Positions 46,852 through 56,849 of a stretch of DNA of 64,000 bases are shown here, in pieces. Location of the stretch: contig OV884009.1 of assembly GCA_930367205.1 (NCBI GenBank), positions 98,663,189-98,727,188 on the forward strand, in the 5' to 3' direction. Position 1 is the first letter of the stretch. Every line of letters begins with the position of its first letter. The notes below the pieces were generated by a model. That model was not told where the DNA came from, did no database searches, and worked only from the letters and a program-made list of their open reading frames with translations. The translations under genes and the position numbers were made by a program. This stretch comes from Acanthosoma haemorrhoidale (Eukaryota; Arthropoda; Insecta; Hemiptera; Acanthosomatidae).

Positions 46852-47246
46852 TACCACGGGATCCGTGTCCCAGACGAGGTTCCCTCAAGGGTCTCGCTCA
46901 CTATTGACGGGGTATTGTTGCACTGGCAACGAACCTTTTGCTCTTTTAAGCCGGTTTTATGTATTCATTTCTTTTTCCTTGTGCTAACTTATTGACATTT
47001 ACAAAAGGACTCCAGTCCATCTTGGCACAAAGGTGGCTTCTTGACGAGCACTCCCGATATTAGACGGCTGCTCAACCTGCATCACTCCCCTGGAGATGGT
47101 GAAGTGCACTGCAGCTCCTTCCACTTCTGGACCATTGTCCATGATGAGGAAGGCCCTGTAATTCTCCTCGTTGTCCACCAGCAACGGCAAGTCTGACCCA
47201 TTCAGGCTATACTGGTCAACTGAGCGAAGCATCCGTGCTCTTGCAA
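46852..47246 (-). repeat. unnamed two-copy repeat, copy 2, with an open frame on -
   Basis: Matches 13361-13684 in the same orientation, with one ~85-base insertion (about 46910-47000) relative to copy 1. On - a 77-codon frame (46999-47232) reads MLRSVDQYSLNGSDLPLLVD, NEENYRAFLIMDNG and ISRGVMQVEQPSNIGSA. It is acidic and normal in composition but not recognised. Two copies with both coding-like content and noncoding flanks suggest a fragment of a larger mobile element or duplicated gene. Confidence 0.6.
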
Positions 47247-47954
47247 GACGAAACCAAAAGGGAGGAGTTTACGAAAATATGGATAGAGAGAGTGAAAGCC
47301 CTATGGTTTGGCTTCAGAGAAACTGTTACCTATTCCACAAGTTAATTTGCCTACGTTATTGGAATTTATCAGAGAGCTTTAAAGGCGATTGCTGGGCCTG
47401 TTACAAGATTTTTCATTGTCTGTATTTTCAAACTATAGGTATATTCATTTTCTAGATCTTTCACTAACTACTCCACCCTTATTATATCCTTGTTGTACTG
47501 TAACGGTTTCACTACATGTTCTTATTGATATTACATTACGTTAAGGGCGTTACGATAGCAGCCGTAAACAGTTGAAATATCGTATTTAAAACCAATTTTT
47601 TTTTAATGACTAAAAAAGGTAACCAGACGACCAACAGATAAAATTAAGTATTTTTAGTGAAAACAGCGAGTAGTTATTCACAATCTCAAATATAATAAAT
47701 GTTTAAAAAACTCAAACGGTATGGATTTGTTCCTTCACTCTCTATCTTTATTTAACTTACCTATATACGATTATATATACATATATAAAGATAAATACTT
47801 ACGATTATCTCATAATTAATAATGGGAAACAAAATAGCGAAGCCTCTCATCAAGCAGTTAAACCGTTGCTATGAATTTAAATTAGAATAGGTGGCCCTTT
47901 TTTTTTTTTTTTTTTTTATTGATTTGATCAAAATTTGTCTCTGTGTCAAGGAGC
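47247..47954. other. no gene recognised
   Basis: AT-rich; a 22-base T run near 47898-47919. Confidence 0.35.
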
Positions 47955-48025
47955 TATGATCAGCTCAGTGGAAAGTACACTTTTTGCGTAGAGTCGACTC
48001 TCACCTACGTCCTAAGTTCCTTGGA
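47955..48025 (+). repeat. possible tRNA-like SINE fragment
   Basis: ATGATCAGCTCAGTGGAAAG resembles a box A; a convincing box B is absent. Confidence 0.22.
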
Positions 48026-48938
48026 CTTGGAAAGATATAATTCCTATTAATAACCAATAATAGTGGGATTCAAAGGAAAATTGACAGTACTATTCCCTTT
48101 GATAGTGCAGGGAGTGGGAGCTCCAACAACAACTATAGGTAGTCAAGACTAAACTGTTACAAGATGAGAGAAGTTAATTTTCCAGTGATGGAACCGAAAG
48201 CGGAAAAGTAAATACTCTAAGTGTTACGTAACCAAAGGAGGAGGGTATGATTAGTTGGAACACGTGGCCTTATCGATTTGGGGGCAGAAGGGATCTGGGC
48301 ACGTGCCTGCCTCAACAGTGTTGGCTAACTAACCTACGCATCCCCTACCCTGGCTGCCCTTCATCCCTTAACCCCCACCCCTGTCAAAATCCACCCTTCG
48401 CCCATTCATAGGCCCTCTTGTGGTTCATTGAGTCCGTTCTTCCACTGTGAGTTGGGACTCGGGATTTGGGTAGTTCATTATTATTTAACACGCGATCATC
48501 ACTTAAATTTGCAATAATTTTATTTTTCCTAAAATGAACTCCACTGATTTAAGTTGAAGAACTAGCTAAGACATGGAGATTTAAATTAATTTTTGGGTTA
48601 CCGTCTTAAATGTGTACTCAAACGTAGTAAATTATGCATACCCTCAAGTGCTAAATAGCTTAAAACTAAAGCTGGGACTCGTGATGCCCACAGTTAGCTA
48701 AACAAGTTCAATATTGTTGTCCATACTTGTCTTTATTGCTTTTTAGCCAAACTAATCAGTATATTTGACATTTCAGATCCATTCAATCATTTTTACGTCC
48801 GGTATCGTAAAACCAACGCATAGGTGGAACAAGATCCCCCTTAGCTAAATGAAAGTAGAGTTTCTCCCCTTGGGCTTGGAAAATGTAATAATGGGAAGTT
48901 ATTAATGAAAAGAAAATTCTCTGTTTGATTTCTCGCAG
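48026..48938. other. no gene recognised
   Basis: A GC-richer stretch around 48230-48470 has no coding signature. The rest is AT-rich. Confidence 0.3.
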
Positions 48939-48979
48939 TTTTCAATATGGGAACGTTTTTCAAGGAAACATTAAAGACG
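48939..48979 (+). CDS. candidate microexon, MORN-like
   Basis: GTTTGATTTCTCGCAG ends at 48938. The next 41 bases end GACG before a GTAATC donor. One frame gives FQYGNVFQGNIKDG, which fits the YGN...(Y/F).G..K.G pattern of MORN repeats (membrane occupation and recognition nexus; short beta-hairpin repeats). Both the exon size and the single partial motif make this speculative. Confidence 0.2.
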
Positions 48980-49439
48980 GTAATCCAAAAAGGAATTGAA
49001 ATAAATTATAAACAGCAATTTTTTGAGGGACGACATTAAACATTGTATATTTAATTTGTGCGTTGGACTCGACTTAATAAGGATCCTTAATAAATAAAAT
49101 GGAACTGAGAAGTTGCTTTTTTCTTCTTCTTTTATGAATTTTCCTGGAACTAGGTTTTTCCCATGCTTCCAGCTCCATTTTCTTCTCTGAACCAGGGATC
49201 TTTATCGCTCAAGCCGAATCTTCCCGGAAAATTTATCTCCGGGTCCGTTTAAGTATTCTTCTCGCTGATGAAGTCTTCGGATGTCTCCTATCTCATAATG
49301 ACTTTTTTTATTCGGCTATCCCCCATTAACATAATGAAAGAATGAATAACCTGTGATTAGGGCTATTGAAGAGAATATATGCTAAATAGAAACATGAAAA
49401 AAGTGGATGGAGCTTAACTAAATTTCCACTTAGTGGTGT
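48980..49439. other. no gene recognised; probably decayed gypsy 3' flank
   Basis: Adjoins the end of a minus-strand gypsy pol remnant; no clear frame or LTR could be identified. Confidence 0.3.
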
Positions 49440-51006
49440 CAAGTTTCTCTCAGCCACCTCGTCAGAGCGAATTCGATTTGTTTAAGTCCAAACTATCCCA
49501 GCATACTATTTACCTACGTTTCCTTAAGGATAAGCAGTTGTTTGTTCGGCTTGTCTATATGCCCAGTTCAGACTTGAGCTCCTGAGACATGAAACATGAG
49601 CCTCAATCAGTGCGAATGTACGCCGGAATCCCGAAACGAGAAAATAGTTCCTCAACTCTTGATATGATAGTGGTGTCATTCATGACAGGACGCGGATATA
49701 CAAATGGAAAGCGTAAATACTCGACCACAATTAACTAAAATATACCTAAACCCGCAACTCGTATGGGACCCTTCAAAATCCGTATTCAACCGCTCAAAAG
49801 GTTGTCTCATCTTAATGACATGACCTTGATTCCTGCAAAAACCAGGTTTGACTTGAGCACAGACAGGACAAGATGTAAATGTACAAATTTCATCGCTAGA
49901 GAATGCCAAGTACTTCTCCCGATTGACAGAGGTTTTCATGCAATTCTCTCAGCTACGAAATGCTTTCGCCAATCCAGCACTATATTCTTGATAAAACGTC
50001 TGCTTTGTTCTCCTTTCTCGGTATTTACATGACCTCATAATTGTAAGTTTACTGCAAAACATTAAAGATAGGTTATGAACCTGAAATTCCTCTCTAGTAG
50101 ATAGTGTCTCCGGTGTCAAAGATCTTTTACTATGACGTTGGATCCATTCTCATTGGATGATTGTGTACCGATTTATTAACGGATCGAGAAAATATTGTTA
50201 CAGACCGACCTTCAGGTAGAGAAAACGTGGCAACCGTCTCCACTTGGAGTATTGGCCAATAAAAGAGATGGCATCATTTTCTTTTTCTGTTTTCAAACAG
50301 ACATCTAAGTCGATTTTTGCGGAATTGAGGAATGAGCGTAACGTGAAAACATCTGCGGAGTGAAATAACGATTTGTGACTGATGGCATATCCAAGGAGGT
50401 GGATTGTTTCAAATGAACAAGAGCTTTCCTCTATGTTTAATGCATGGCTGTACTGCAACGACATCTATAAACTTCTTAAGGTTAGTGTCGTTCTCTTTTT
50501 CATACCGTCCACCGACAGTCACATCATCCAGATATATTTTGATGCCTTTGAGTTTTTCTGCTGTTACGATATCAGTAAGAGTCCATTGAAACGCTGGTAC
50601 TCCATTTTTTACCCCGAAAGGTATCCGTGTAAAGTGCCGCACGCTTCGAATGCAGTATATGGCCAATTTTCTTCCTGGATGGCCATCTGGTGATACGCAC
50701 TGCAAAGGTCGATTGTACTGAAAATATGATATCAAGCTACATGGTTAACAATACGAACGGGAAGGCATCGAGTTGTGTATATCGATTGATTGTTTGTGAG
50801 TAGTCGACTACCATTTGCCGCTTATGATTGGATGAGGAAATGACCACGACTTGAGCACGCCATTGTGACGCGCTTTCTTCAATGACTCCATCCTTAGAGA
50901 GCTGAGGAATCTCCCTTACAATGAAACTCCAATCAGGAACAGTATGCCTCCGAGATTTCATAGATATTGGCTTACAGTTAGGTGGGTAATAGATTACACA
51001 GAACAA
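49440..51006 (-). pseudogene. Ty3/gypsy pol remnant: reverse transcriptase and integrase
   Basis: On the minus strand, 50737-51006 carries the RT N-terminus (CKPISMKSRRHTVPDWSFIV, VVDYSQTINRYTQLDAFPF). The next frame, 50409-50735, carries RIPFGVKNGVPAFQ and the catalytic YLDDVTVGG (about 50523-50534). 50198-50464 continues with LLGYAISHKSLF. Near 49676-49939 the integrase zinc region shows CPVCAQVKPGFCR and PFERLNTDFEGS, the first catalytic Asp; and near 49590-49680 FGIPAYIRTD is followed by a stop, the second Asp block. Frameshifts and stops are frequent. RNase H is poorly preserved. It was probably continuous with 52421-52870 before the insertion at 51011. Confidence 0.85.
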
Positions 51007-51010
51007 CAGG

Positions 51011-51850
51011 TGGCACCGGAGTATATGGAGCTGATTTCATATGAATTGGATGCTCTTAATTCAAATATGACATTAGTTTTTACCCTGGAGCCCAAGTGTA
51101 ATATACATTACACTATTTTAAGTTAAATCCATGGATCAAATAAAAAAACTAAACACGGAATTTTTACTATTATATTATCTACCCATTTCCACCTTCCTTC
51201 GTAGCGGGCCTCCATTGTATAAATATCCTGGTGAAATCTTTCTCCTTGTTTATCACTGGTGTCACCTAAAGTTTCAGGTTTGACTGTGTAAAAAGTGCAC
51301 CTTAATGTTTACTCATGTTCCACCCTTTTCGCTCAGCCTCATTCATCGACTTTATAAAGTCAGATCCTTAATGAGTGTTCTTGTGGATCGTCAAATATTC
51401 GTGTTTTAATTTTTTCCGTACTCAACTGAGCCATTCCCCCCCCCCCTATATATGCAAGGGATGATCCGTTCTTATCAAGAGCCTTTACAAACAGGTTCAT
51501 AAGGCCTAGCTTTATATGCAAGGGATGATCCGTTCTTATCAAGAGCCTTTACAAACAGGTTCATAAGGCCTAGCTTTATATGCAAGGGATGATCCGTTCT
51601 TATCAAGAGCCTTTACAAACAGGTTCATAAGCCAGTGGAGGAAAGATGATTTTCTCTCGTTTAACTAAGAGGTCGTTAATGGCATTCTTTTCCCAAACGT
51701 CTGATTTCTCTCTTAGGCCACTGTTTTCTAACCCACAGGTGTCTATTGTCTCTGCTATCCCAGCAGTACTAGAAGCAAGGATATTTGGTGTGACTTTGCT
51801 GTCCAAGGAGAAGGTTTACCATTTTTAATTTAATACGAACCACCCCGTGG
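51011..51850 (-). pseudogene. GERFHQD-family copy inserted in the gypsy remnant
   Basis: On -: ENSGLREKSDVWEKNAINDL, LVKREKIIFPPL, LHIKLGLMNLFVKALDKNGS, LSTEKIKTRIFDDPQ, and near 51190-51290 the signature GDTSDKQGERFHQDIYTMEA and RYEGRWK. A 3' non-coding segment (51015-51190) is the same as in the palindrome at 9695-10733: CCGTGTTTAG, TTTAACTTAAAATAGTG, GGGCTCCAGGGTAAAAACTA. A 64-base triplication inside (51446-51637) and frameshifts make it nonfunctional. It ends next to the gypsy frame at 51006, so it appears to have inserted there. Confidence 0.75.
51446..51637 (-). repeat. 64-bp tandem triplication inside a pseudogene
   Basis: GCAAGGGATGATCCGTTCTT recurs exactly at 51454, 51518 and 51582. 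The three units are almost identical. The unit encodes part of HIKLGLMNLFVKALDKNG; because 64 is not a multiple of 3, each extra copy shifts the frame. The near identity points to a recent duplication after the gene was already dead. Confidence 0.95.
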
Positions 51851-52420
51851 TGTTCTTCCTTCACCCCATTTCCATTCCCATTGTGTAATAGGACAAGTTT
51901 CAAACTTCGCTTTGAGCTGTCAATAAACAGCGCCAATCATCTGTAAAATAGTCAGGAAGTCCTATTTTTTTCCAGGAATCCATTAGTTTCGTGACCAAAA
52001 GATTGTATTCCTAAGAGAAGAAAGCAGAAAGAATATAGGAACAAATCCTTGTACATGTGATTTAGAACGTCACAAAATGGAGTCAAAACAGCATTTTGCG
52101 TGTAGAACTGGAGGATTAAAAAAATACTCTGATCTACATACGTGAAATCAGATAAAGAAAATATTTCATATTTAGATTCAGCGCCCTAAATATAGGTACA
52201 ATCAGTTTTTTTTAGGCATGTGTTATTAAAGAGTTGGGTTGGTTAAACATCAGCCGCAGGAACACTGCAAATGCTAAGAGAGGCATCGGTTCCATAGAAC
52301 TGTACTCTGGGTCGCTTGAATGTCTTCTTAGAATTTCGTGGGCAATGATTATGCCCGAGGAGCGGTGCGGGAGGATACTGACGAAGATACCTTTGTATTC
52401 AAAGCCTGTATAGATTTACT
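51851..52420. other. unassigned sequence within the broken gypsy locus
   Basis: Lies between the protease and reverse transcriptase parts of the gypsy remnant. No confident domain; it may contain the rest of the GERFHQD copy's upstream region. Confidence 0.3.
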
Positions 52421-52870
52421 TTACACTTCTATATAATACAAGACCTCAGCGAAGTAGATGACATAGAACTCACGTTGACATGGTCTGATAGGAAAATTAA
52501 GCCTTTGAACAGTGTTCCGCTTTATAAAGCAAGCAAAGCTCCCAGGGTCTACTATACCAAGTCCGTTGATCGTGACAGTAACTAAACTGGGAGGTAATGC
52601 TGCAATGAAGTCTGTTGGTGATCGAGAATTTTTAGAATATCTTTTCCTGTTACGTTTCGACAGTGACCCTTGATACCATTCTCCCCAATAGCCTCTAGTG
52701 CCGTAGACATGAGGCCTACCTCCAGACCCATGTTTTTCTGCTTCCTCACCCTTCCGAAATGAGTGAGTAAAGACCATTTGGGATGAACAGCGATACCGCG
52801 AATATAGTAAACATTGACGACGAGTAAGGGCAAGACGGACATTCCACATCAGCAGCAATCGAGAACCCAC
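52421..52870 (-). pseudogene. gypsy gag zinc-knuckle remnant and aspartic protease
   Basis: The minus-strand frame ends with LPPSLVTVTINGLGIVDPGS, FACFIKRNTVQRLN and PIRPCQ. This is the retroviral-type aspartic protease start, where the active-site triplet is D-T-G or D-S-G; here it reads D-P-G, so the active site is changed. Upstream, a Cys/His-rich stretch split over two frames (RRQCLLYSRY and AVHPKWSLLTHFGRVRKQKN) looks like a decayed gag zinc knuckle. The same strand and order place it upstream of the RT at 51006. Confidence 0.6.
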
Positions 52871-55201
52871 AGATAAGCTCTATCTTCATTCTCAGTTTAA
52901 TCATGATTCATTTAATGTTTTTTGTCTTCCGTTTGGATCTGTGAATATAATCTAATATCAAACCCATGGCTTAATCTAAAGCATTCATTATAACTGACTA
53001 TGTTCATAACAGTTAAAAACAGTCCACTCACCAGTTCTTTAAAGTGTTTTGGTTGTTTTTTTTGTACATTTGTAAGTATGTTACTTGCCAACTTACAACG
53101 ACCAGGCCTGATACGTACCGGAGTCGTCATCTGTTCCTATGTATTCCATCCTCCGCAGTTTATTTTTGAGTTCCATTTGGTATTTGGAAGTTATAAATAT
53201 TATAATATGTATGTATTCATCTAATTAAATAATTAGTTAGTATTAAAAAAACTACATATTTTCTATAATTTAATTTTTTTTAATATCTTGAGGTATTGAT
53301 TAACAATATGTAATTTTTGTTTTGTTTTTTCAAACTATCATATAATATAATTCCAATAAGTCCTTAGAACATCCATGCTTGCAACTTTCAACTTAAGCAG
53401 TGATTTTTTTAAAAGTATAATATTTTGCATGGTAGAATCACCCCATTGCATTATCAGATGATTCTAGCAAAGTAACCAGTCCCGTGAAAAATAATGAAAA
53501 GTTATTAATTTGTAATCATAAATTCGGCATTTTCCCATCATAATAAGTAGGGTGTCAGATTAATGATCTCGACATCCCGATTGGTGGACTATTATTACGT
53601 AGTGATTTAAACTCCTCATAACAGTGTTCTGCGTTTCGCAGTTTGATATATTGCTATGTTATTTTGAATGAAAGCCTGTCTGAAACCACAGAGATAGTAA
53701 AATCAAAACAGCGTTAGAAAAAATAACTTGGTCAATTATTTATAATTTAAGTGCAAATAGTTTCCTATTTTATTCCTTATCCTATGTAGGGATAGTAGGG
53801 GATACAATTAAAGATCTCGTTCTTGGTTGATAATATGTATTATGTGTTGTAGCTTATGTGATAGACAATTGTTGTCGATAAAAGTATCAATAAAATCGTT
53901 TCATTACCGTAACGAAACCCTTAATTGTATCATTTATAACACTTGACTCAATTTTTTTCGTAATTATTTCAGAAACTCACAGGTCTGCACTCTTACCATT
54001 TCTTTATATTGTTCCTTTATTTGGATTATATATATTCAAAAAATACAGTTTAATACGTAATTGGTCTAACTAAATTTTAGTTTTAGTTTAGATGTAAGGA
54101 ACAATAAATTAAACAAGCATATTATAATAAATAATTATTAAAAAATAAAAATAAAATAGTACTTATTTTGACATTTATTAGATTATCTGAGATTCCCGCA
54201 GTAACCGCACTAACCTATGGAAACCCAACAGGACACTTAACTTCAACTAGTACAATAACAATAATGTAGAGAATGGTAGTTGTGATTATGTAATAAGATT
54301 TTCAAACGGCACTTATGGCTTGTTATTCACACAGGAAGTGGAATGGGACCCTAAGGGGGTCCGGATTTTCCATTTTCCGAGTGAATGGCAGCTCAATTAT
54401 CCCTACATCCCTCGACCCACATTAGCCGTAAAACCTTCACGATTTTCCGTCCTTATTCTTGACACGGTTGTTAAGGCATTTTCTGCCTCTTCTAGATGGG
54501 TTTAACAACGTTTTTGCCTTATGTTTATGATATGTGTTTCACTGAGTAGAATTTCGTTACTGTGTTGTATTTTGGAAAATAAATATAGTATAATGTGAAG
54601 GAAGAGTTTTGCTGCAGGTGTGAGACAGTTTGAAAAATACCGAATCCAATGGTGCAATAGGGAACTAGTAAATTGTCTTCAAATGTGCTATTTAAATGTT
54701 AAAGGGTGCCAAAACACGTTTTTGTTTTAAAACGTTGTACATTACAGGACATCATTCAGCAGCAGCTCAGTTCCCTCCAAAACTCGATATAAATACAACT
54801 TGTCCAACCAATAACGATCGCCGGCAATTATTACAGGAATTTTGAACACATCCAACTTAAATAGTAACAAATGAAGAAACTGGTCGTTCAGGATTTGCTA
54901 AAATAAGGTTTTCTTTATTAAGTAAACCTATCTAAGTTGGCACAAGTGAGTAATAAAAACTAATGTAAATTTCTTGATCATGTAGTTTCTGTGAATTCTG
55001 TTTACGATAATTACAATGGTTTATAAAGGGTTTTCAATACCATTCTTTAATTGGCATCGGTAATAAACAATCTAACCAGTCAATTTGTTTCTCGGTTTCT
55101 GGAAACAGCCTGTTGTGGCCAACAAATTACAAATAATTATAAGTTCCCCTCTTCTCGTATTAGAAAATATGTATCTATGTTGAATAAAGGTTATGACGTC
55201 A
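52871..55201. other. no gene supported over about 2.3 kb
   Basis: A 72-codon frame on - at 52912-53130 (MTTPVRIRPGRCKLASNILT...) contains GAACTG followed by a donor-like GTGAGT, so a first exon ending near 53036 is conceivable, but nothing supports it further. Another acceptor-like TTATTTCAG on + at about 53970 leads only into hydrophobic AT-rich frames. Confidence 0.3.
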
Positions 55202-55261
55202 GTGAGAGTGGGGGCAGGAACTAGTGGGGGAGACAGCCGCAGCCCACCACAGCTGGCCGCC

Positions 55262-55269
55262 TATATAAG
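55262..55269 (+). promoter_or_regulatory. TATA box of a GC-rich core promoter
   Basis: TATATAAG sits in a GC-rich stretch (about 55200-55280) that contrasts with the AT-rich flanks. About 100 bases downstream an ATG in good context (AAACCATGG, 55370) starts MVFSFNYLCISLS, which runs straight into ACCTCTGCAT repeat copy 3 and stops. Either a host promoter interrupted by the repeat or an LTR-type promoter. Confidence 0.5.
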
Positions 55270-55388
55270 CCCCGGCATTAGACCGAATTAACATAACGAA
55301 CAGGACCGTCACTTGGAACACTACTCTCTCCTCTCTCTCTGCACTGGCGCTTGCTGCTCTACTGAAACCATGGTCTTTTCATTCAACT

Positions 55389-55680
55389 ACCTCTGCATCT
55401 CTCTCTCCTAACCTCGCTATGTTTTAGTCCGGCGTTGTCAGACCCCACACCTTCCTAGTGGGAATCTCTGCCTTCGTCTCGCTAAAACTAGCACCTCCTT
55501 GGGAGAGACCTCTCTCTCGCGGACGACGGTTGCCGTGGCCCTGCTACTTTTACCTAGTAGCGTCTCCCACGGAAATCCAGTCTGCTTCTCTCCGGTTCAC
55601 ATTCGCCTTTGGGATCCGGACGGTTTTCGCCTACCCTTAGATACCGAGTGTGAATTCGTGGTCATTCTAAGACTTTTCCC
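55389..55680 (+). repeat. unnamed interspersed repeat, copy 3 (ACCTCTGCAT family)
   Basis: Begins ACCTCTGCATCTCTCTCTCC and matches copy 1 over about 290 bases. Both overlapping frames remain open: MGISAFVSLKLAPPWERPLS (55458-55640) and PVHIRLWDPDGFRLPLDTEC (within 55499-55765). It is truncated on the right near 55680 and followed at once by non-LTR retrotransposon sequence. Confidence 0.75.
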
Positions 55681-55759
55681 TTCAAAACTTATTTTTTCCC
55701 AACTTCTTGGGAAAGAAGCCTTAGCCCAACCCCTGAAAAGACCACTCAGTTTCTTTTTA

Positions 55760-56579
55760 AGTTAAAATCATTCACCTGCTTCAATAGTTCCATCCGCTGG
55801 ATTCAATCATTTCTCTCCAACAGTTTACAAGCTGTTACTATCTTTTTACTTGTTTCATAAACGACCTCCCTCTGTTCCGATCACGTCTAAGCCGACGACT
55901 TTCCAAATTTATCTACCTTCCCCCCCCCTCTGATTTATTTGCTACGTTTGCCAAGGATAAGGAGACCTACATAGCGTCAGTGTCTGGGCCAACCTAAAAT
56001 AATTAAAGTCAAACGCGGCGAAAATGCAGGCAATTATTATAGGCTCCAGTTTCCTCCTTAGATCCTTTATTGACTGTCCAGTGTTAAATCTTGATAATCA
56101 TCCGGCCACTTTTGACTCCACTGTTAAAAACCTAGGTATAACTATTGACCAAATCCTCTACTGGAACCAACATATCTCTCAAATTTCCCGTCGGTCACTA
56201 GGTACCCTTAAACTATTCCATCACTGTCGTAATCTCCTCTCCCAGCCTTTTCCATTTGCCTGCACTTTGACTATGACTGGGCGGTGTTGGAAGGGGGATC
56301 TCTTGAAGGGACTCGAGGACAAGTTGTAGCGAATCATGAATTGCTTCGTTTTAGTCTTAGGGACTCCGCGGTGCTCCCATTCCTCCCACCTCTATGCCGA
56401 ATTAGGGTGGCTCTTTGCCTCTTTCCGTACACAATATTTCCTTGGTTCATTCCTTTTCCAAGCCTTCAATTCTCATCACATTATTTATATATTATTATAT
56501 GTAAGAACCAGTCTCTCGGACCTTTATATTCCTGCCCACTAAACGACAGCATATGCTCCTTCCTTACGATCTTTTAAAG
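55760..56579 (+). pseudogene. I-like non-LTR retrotransposon, reverse transcriptase fragment, interrupted by the hAT
   Basis: Broken frames carry the RT core: FINDLP (from about 55853) and a GCCGACGAC encoding ADD at 55891-55899, the catalytic pair, with a one-base insertion just after. The region 56024-56280 reads NLGITIDQILYWNQHISQIS, the usual thumb segment. After a frameshift come RIMNCFVLVLGTPRCSHSSH and LYAELGWLFASFR. This last pattern is typical of LINEs that also encode RNase H. The fragment resumes after the hAT at 59105. It is inactive. Confidence 0.72.
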
Positions 56580-56849
56580 CAGGTATGGGCAACCTTTGAC
56601 ATGTTATGGGCCAAACTTTAGTGTGCAAATACGTTCGCGGGCCGCGTTTAAAAGTAGTGCATTTTAAAGTAGTGTTCATAATTTTTAGCGATAGATATCA
56701 GTCAGCCATGAAATAATACGACAATGTTATTACAACACAATTTATTAAAATAACAAAATGAAATGAAAAAATAGGTACCTACAGCATTAAATTAAATCGT
56801 TAAATTTAGAATTGTTACAAACTACGAAAGTTAAATAGCGACACCGAAA

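Noticed and set aside
55389..55680. Ribosomal or other structured RNA gene, suggested by the GC-rich repeat
   Set aside because: No recognisable rRNA, snRNA or 5S motif is present, and other copies diverge freely.
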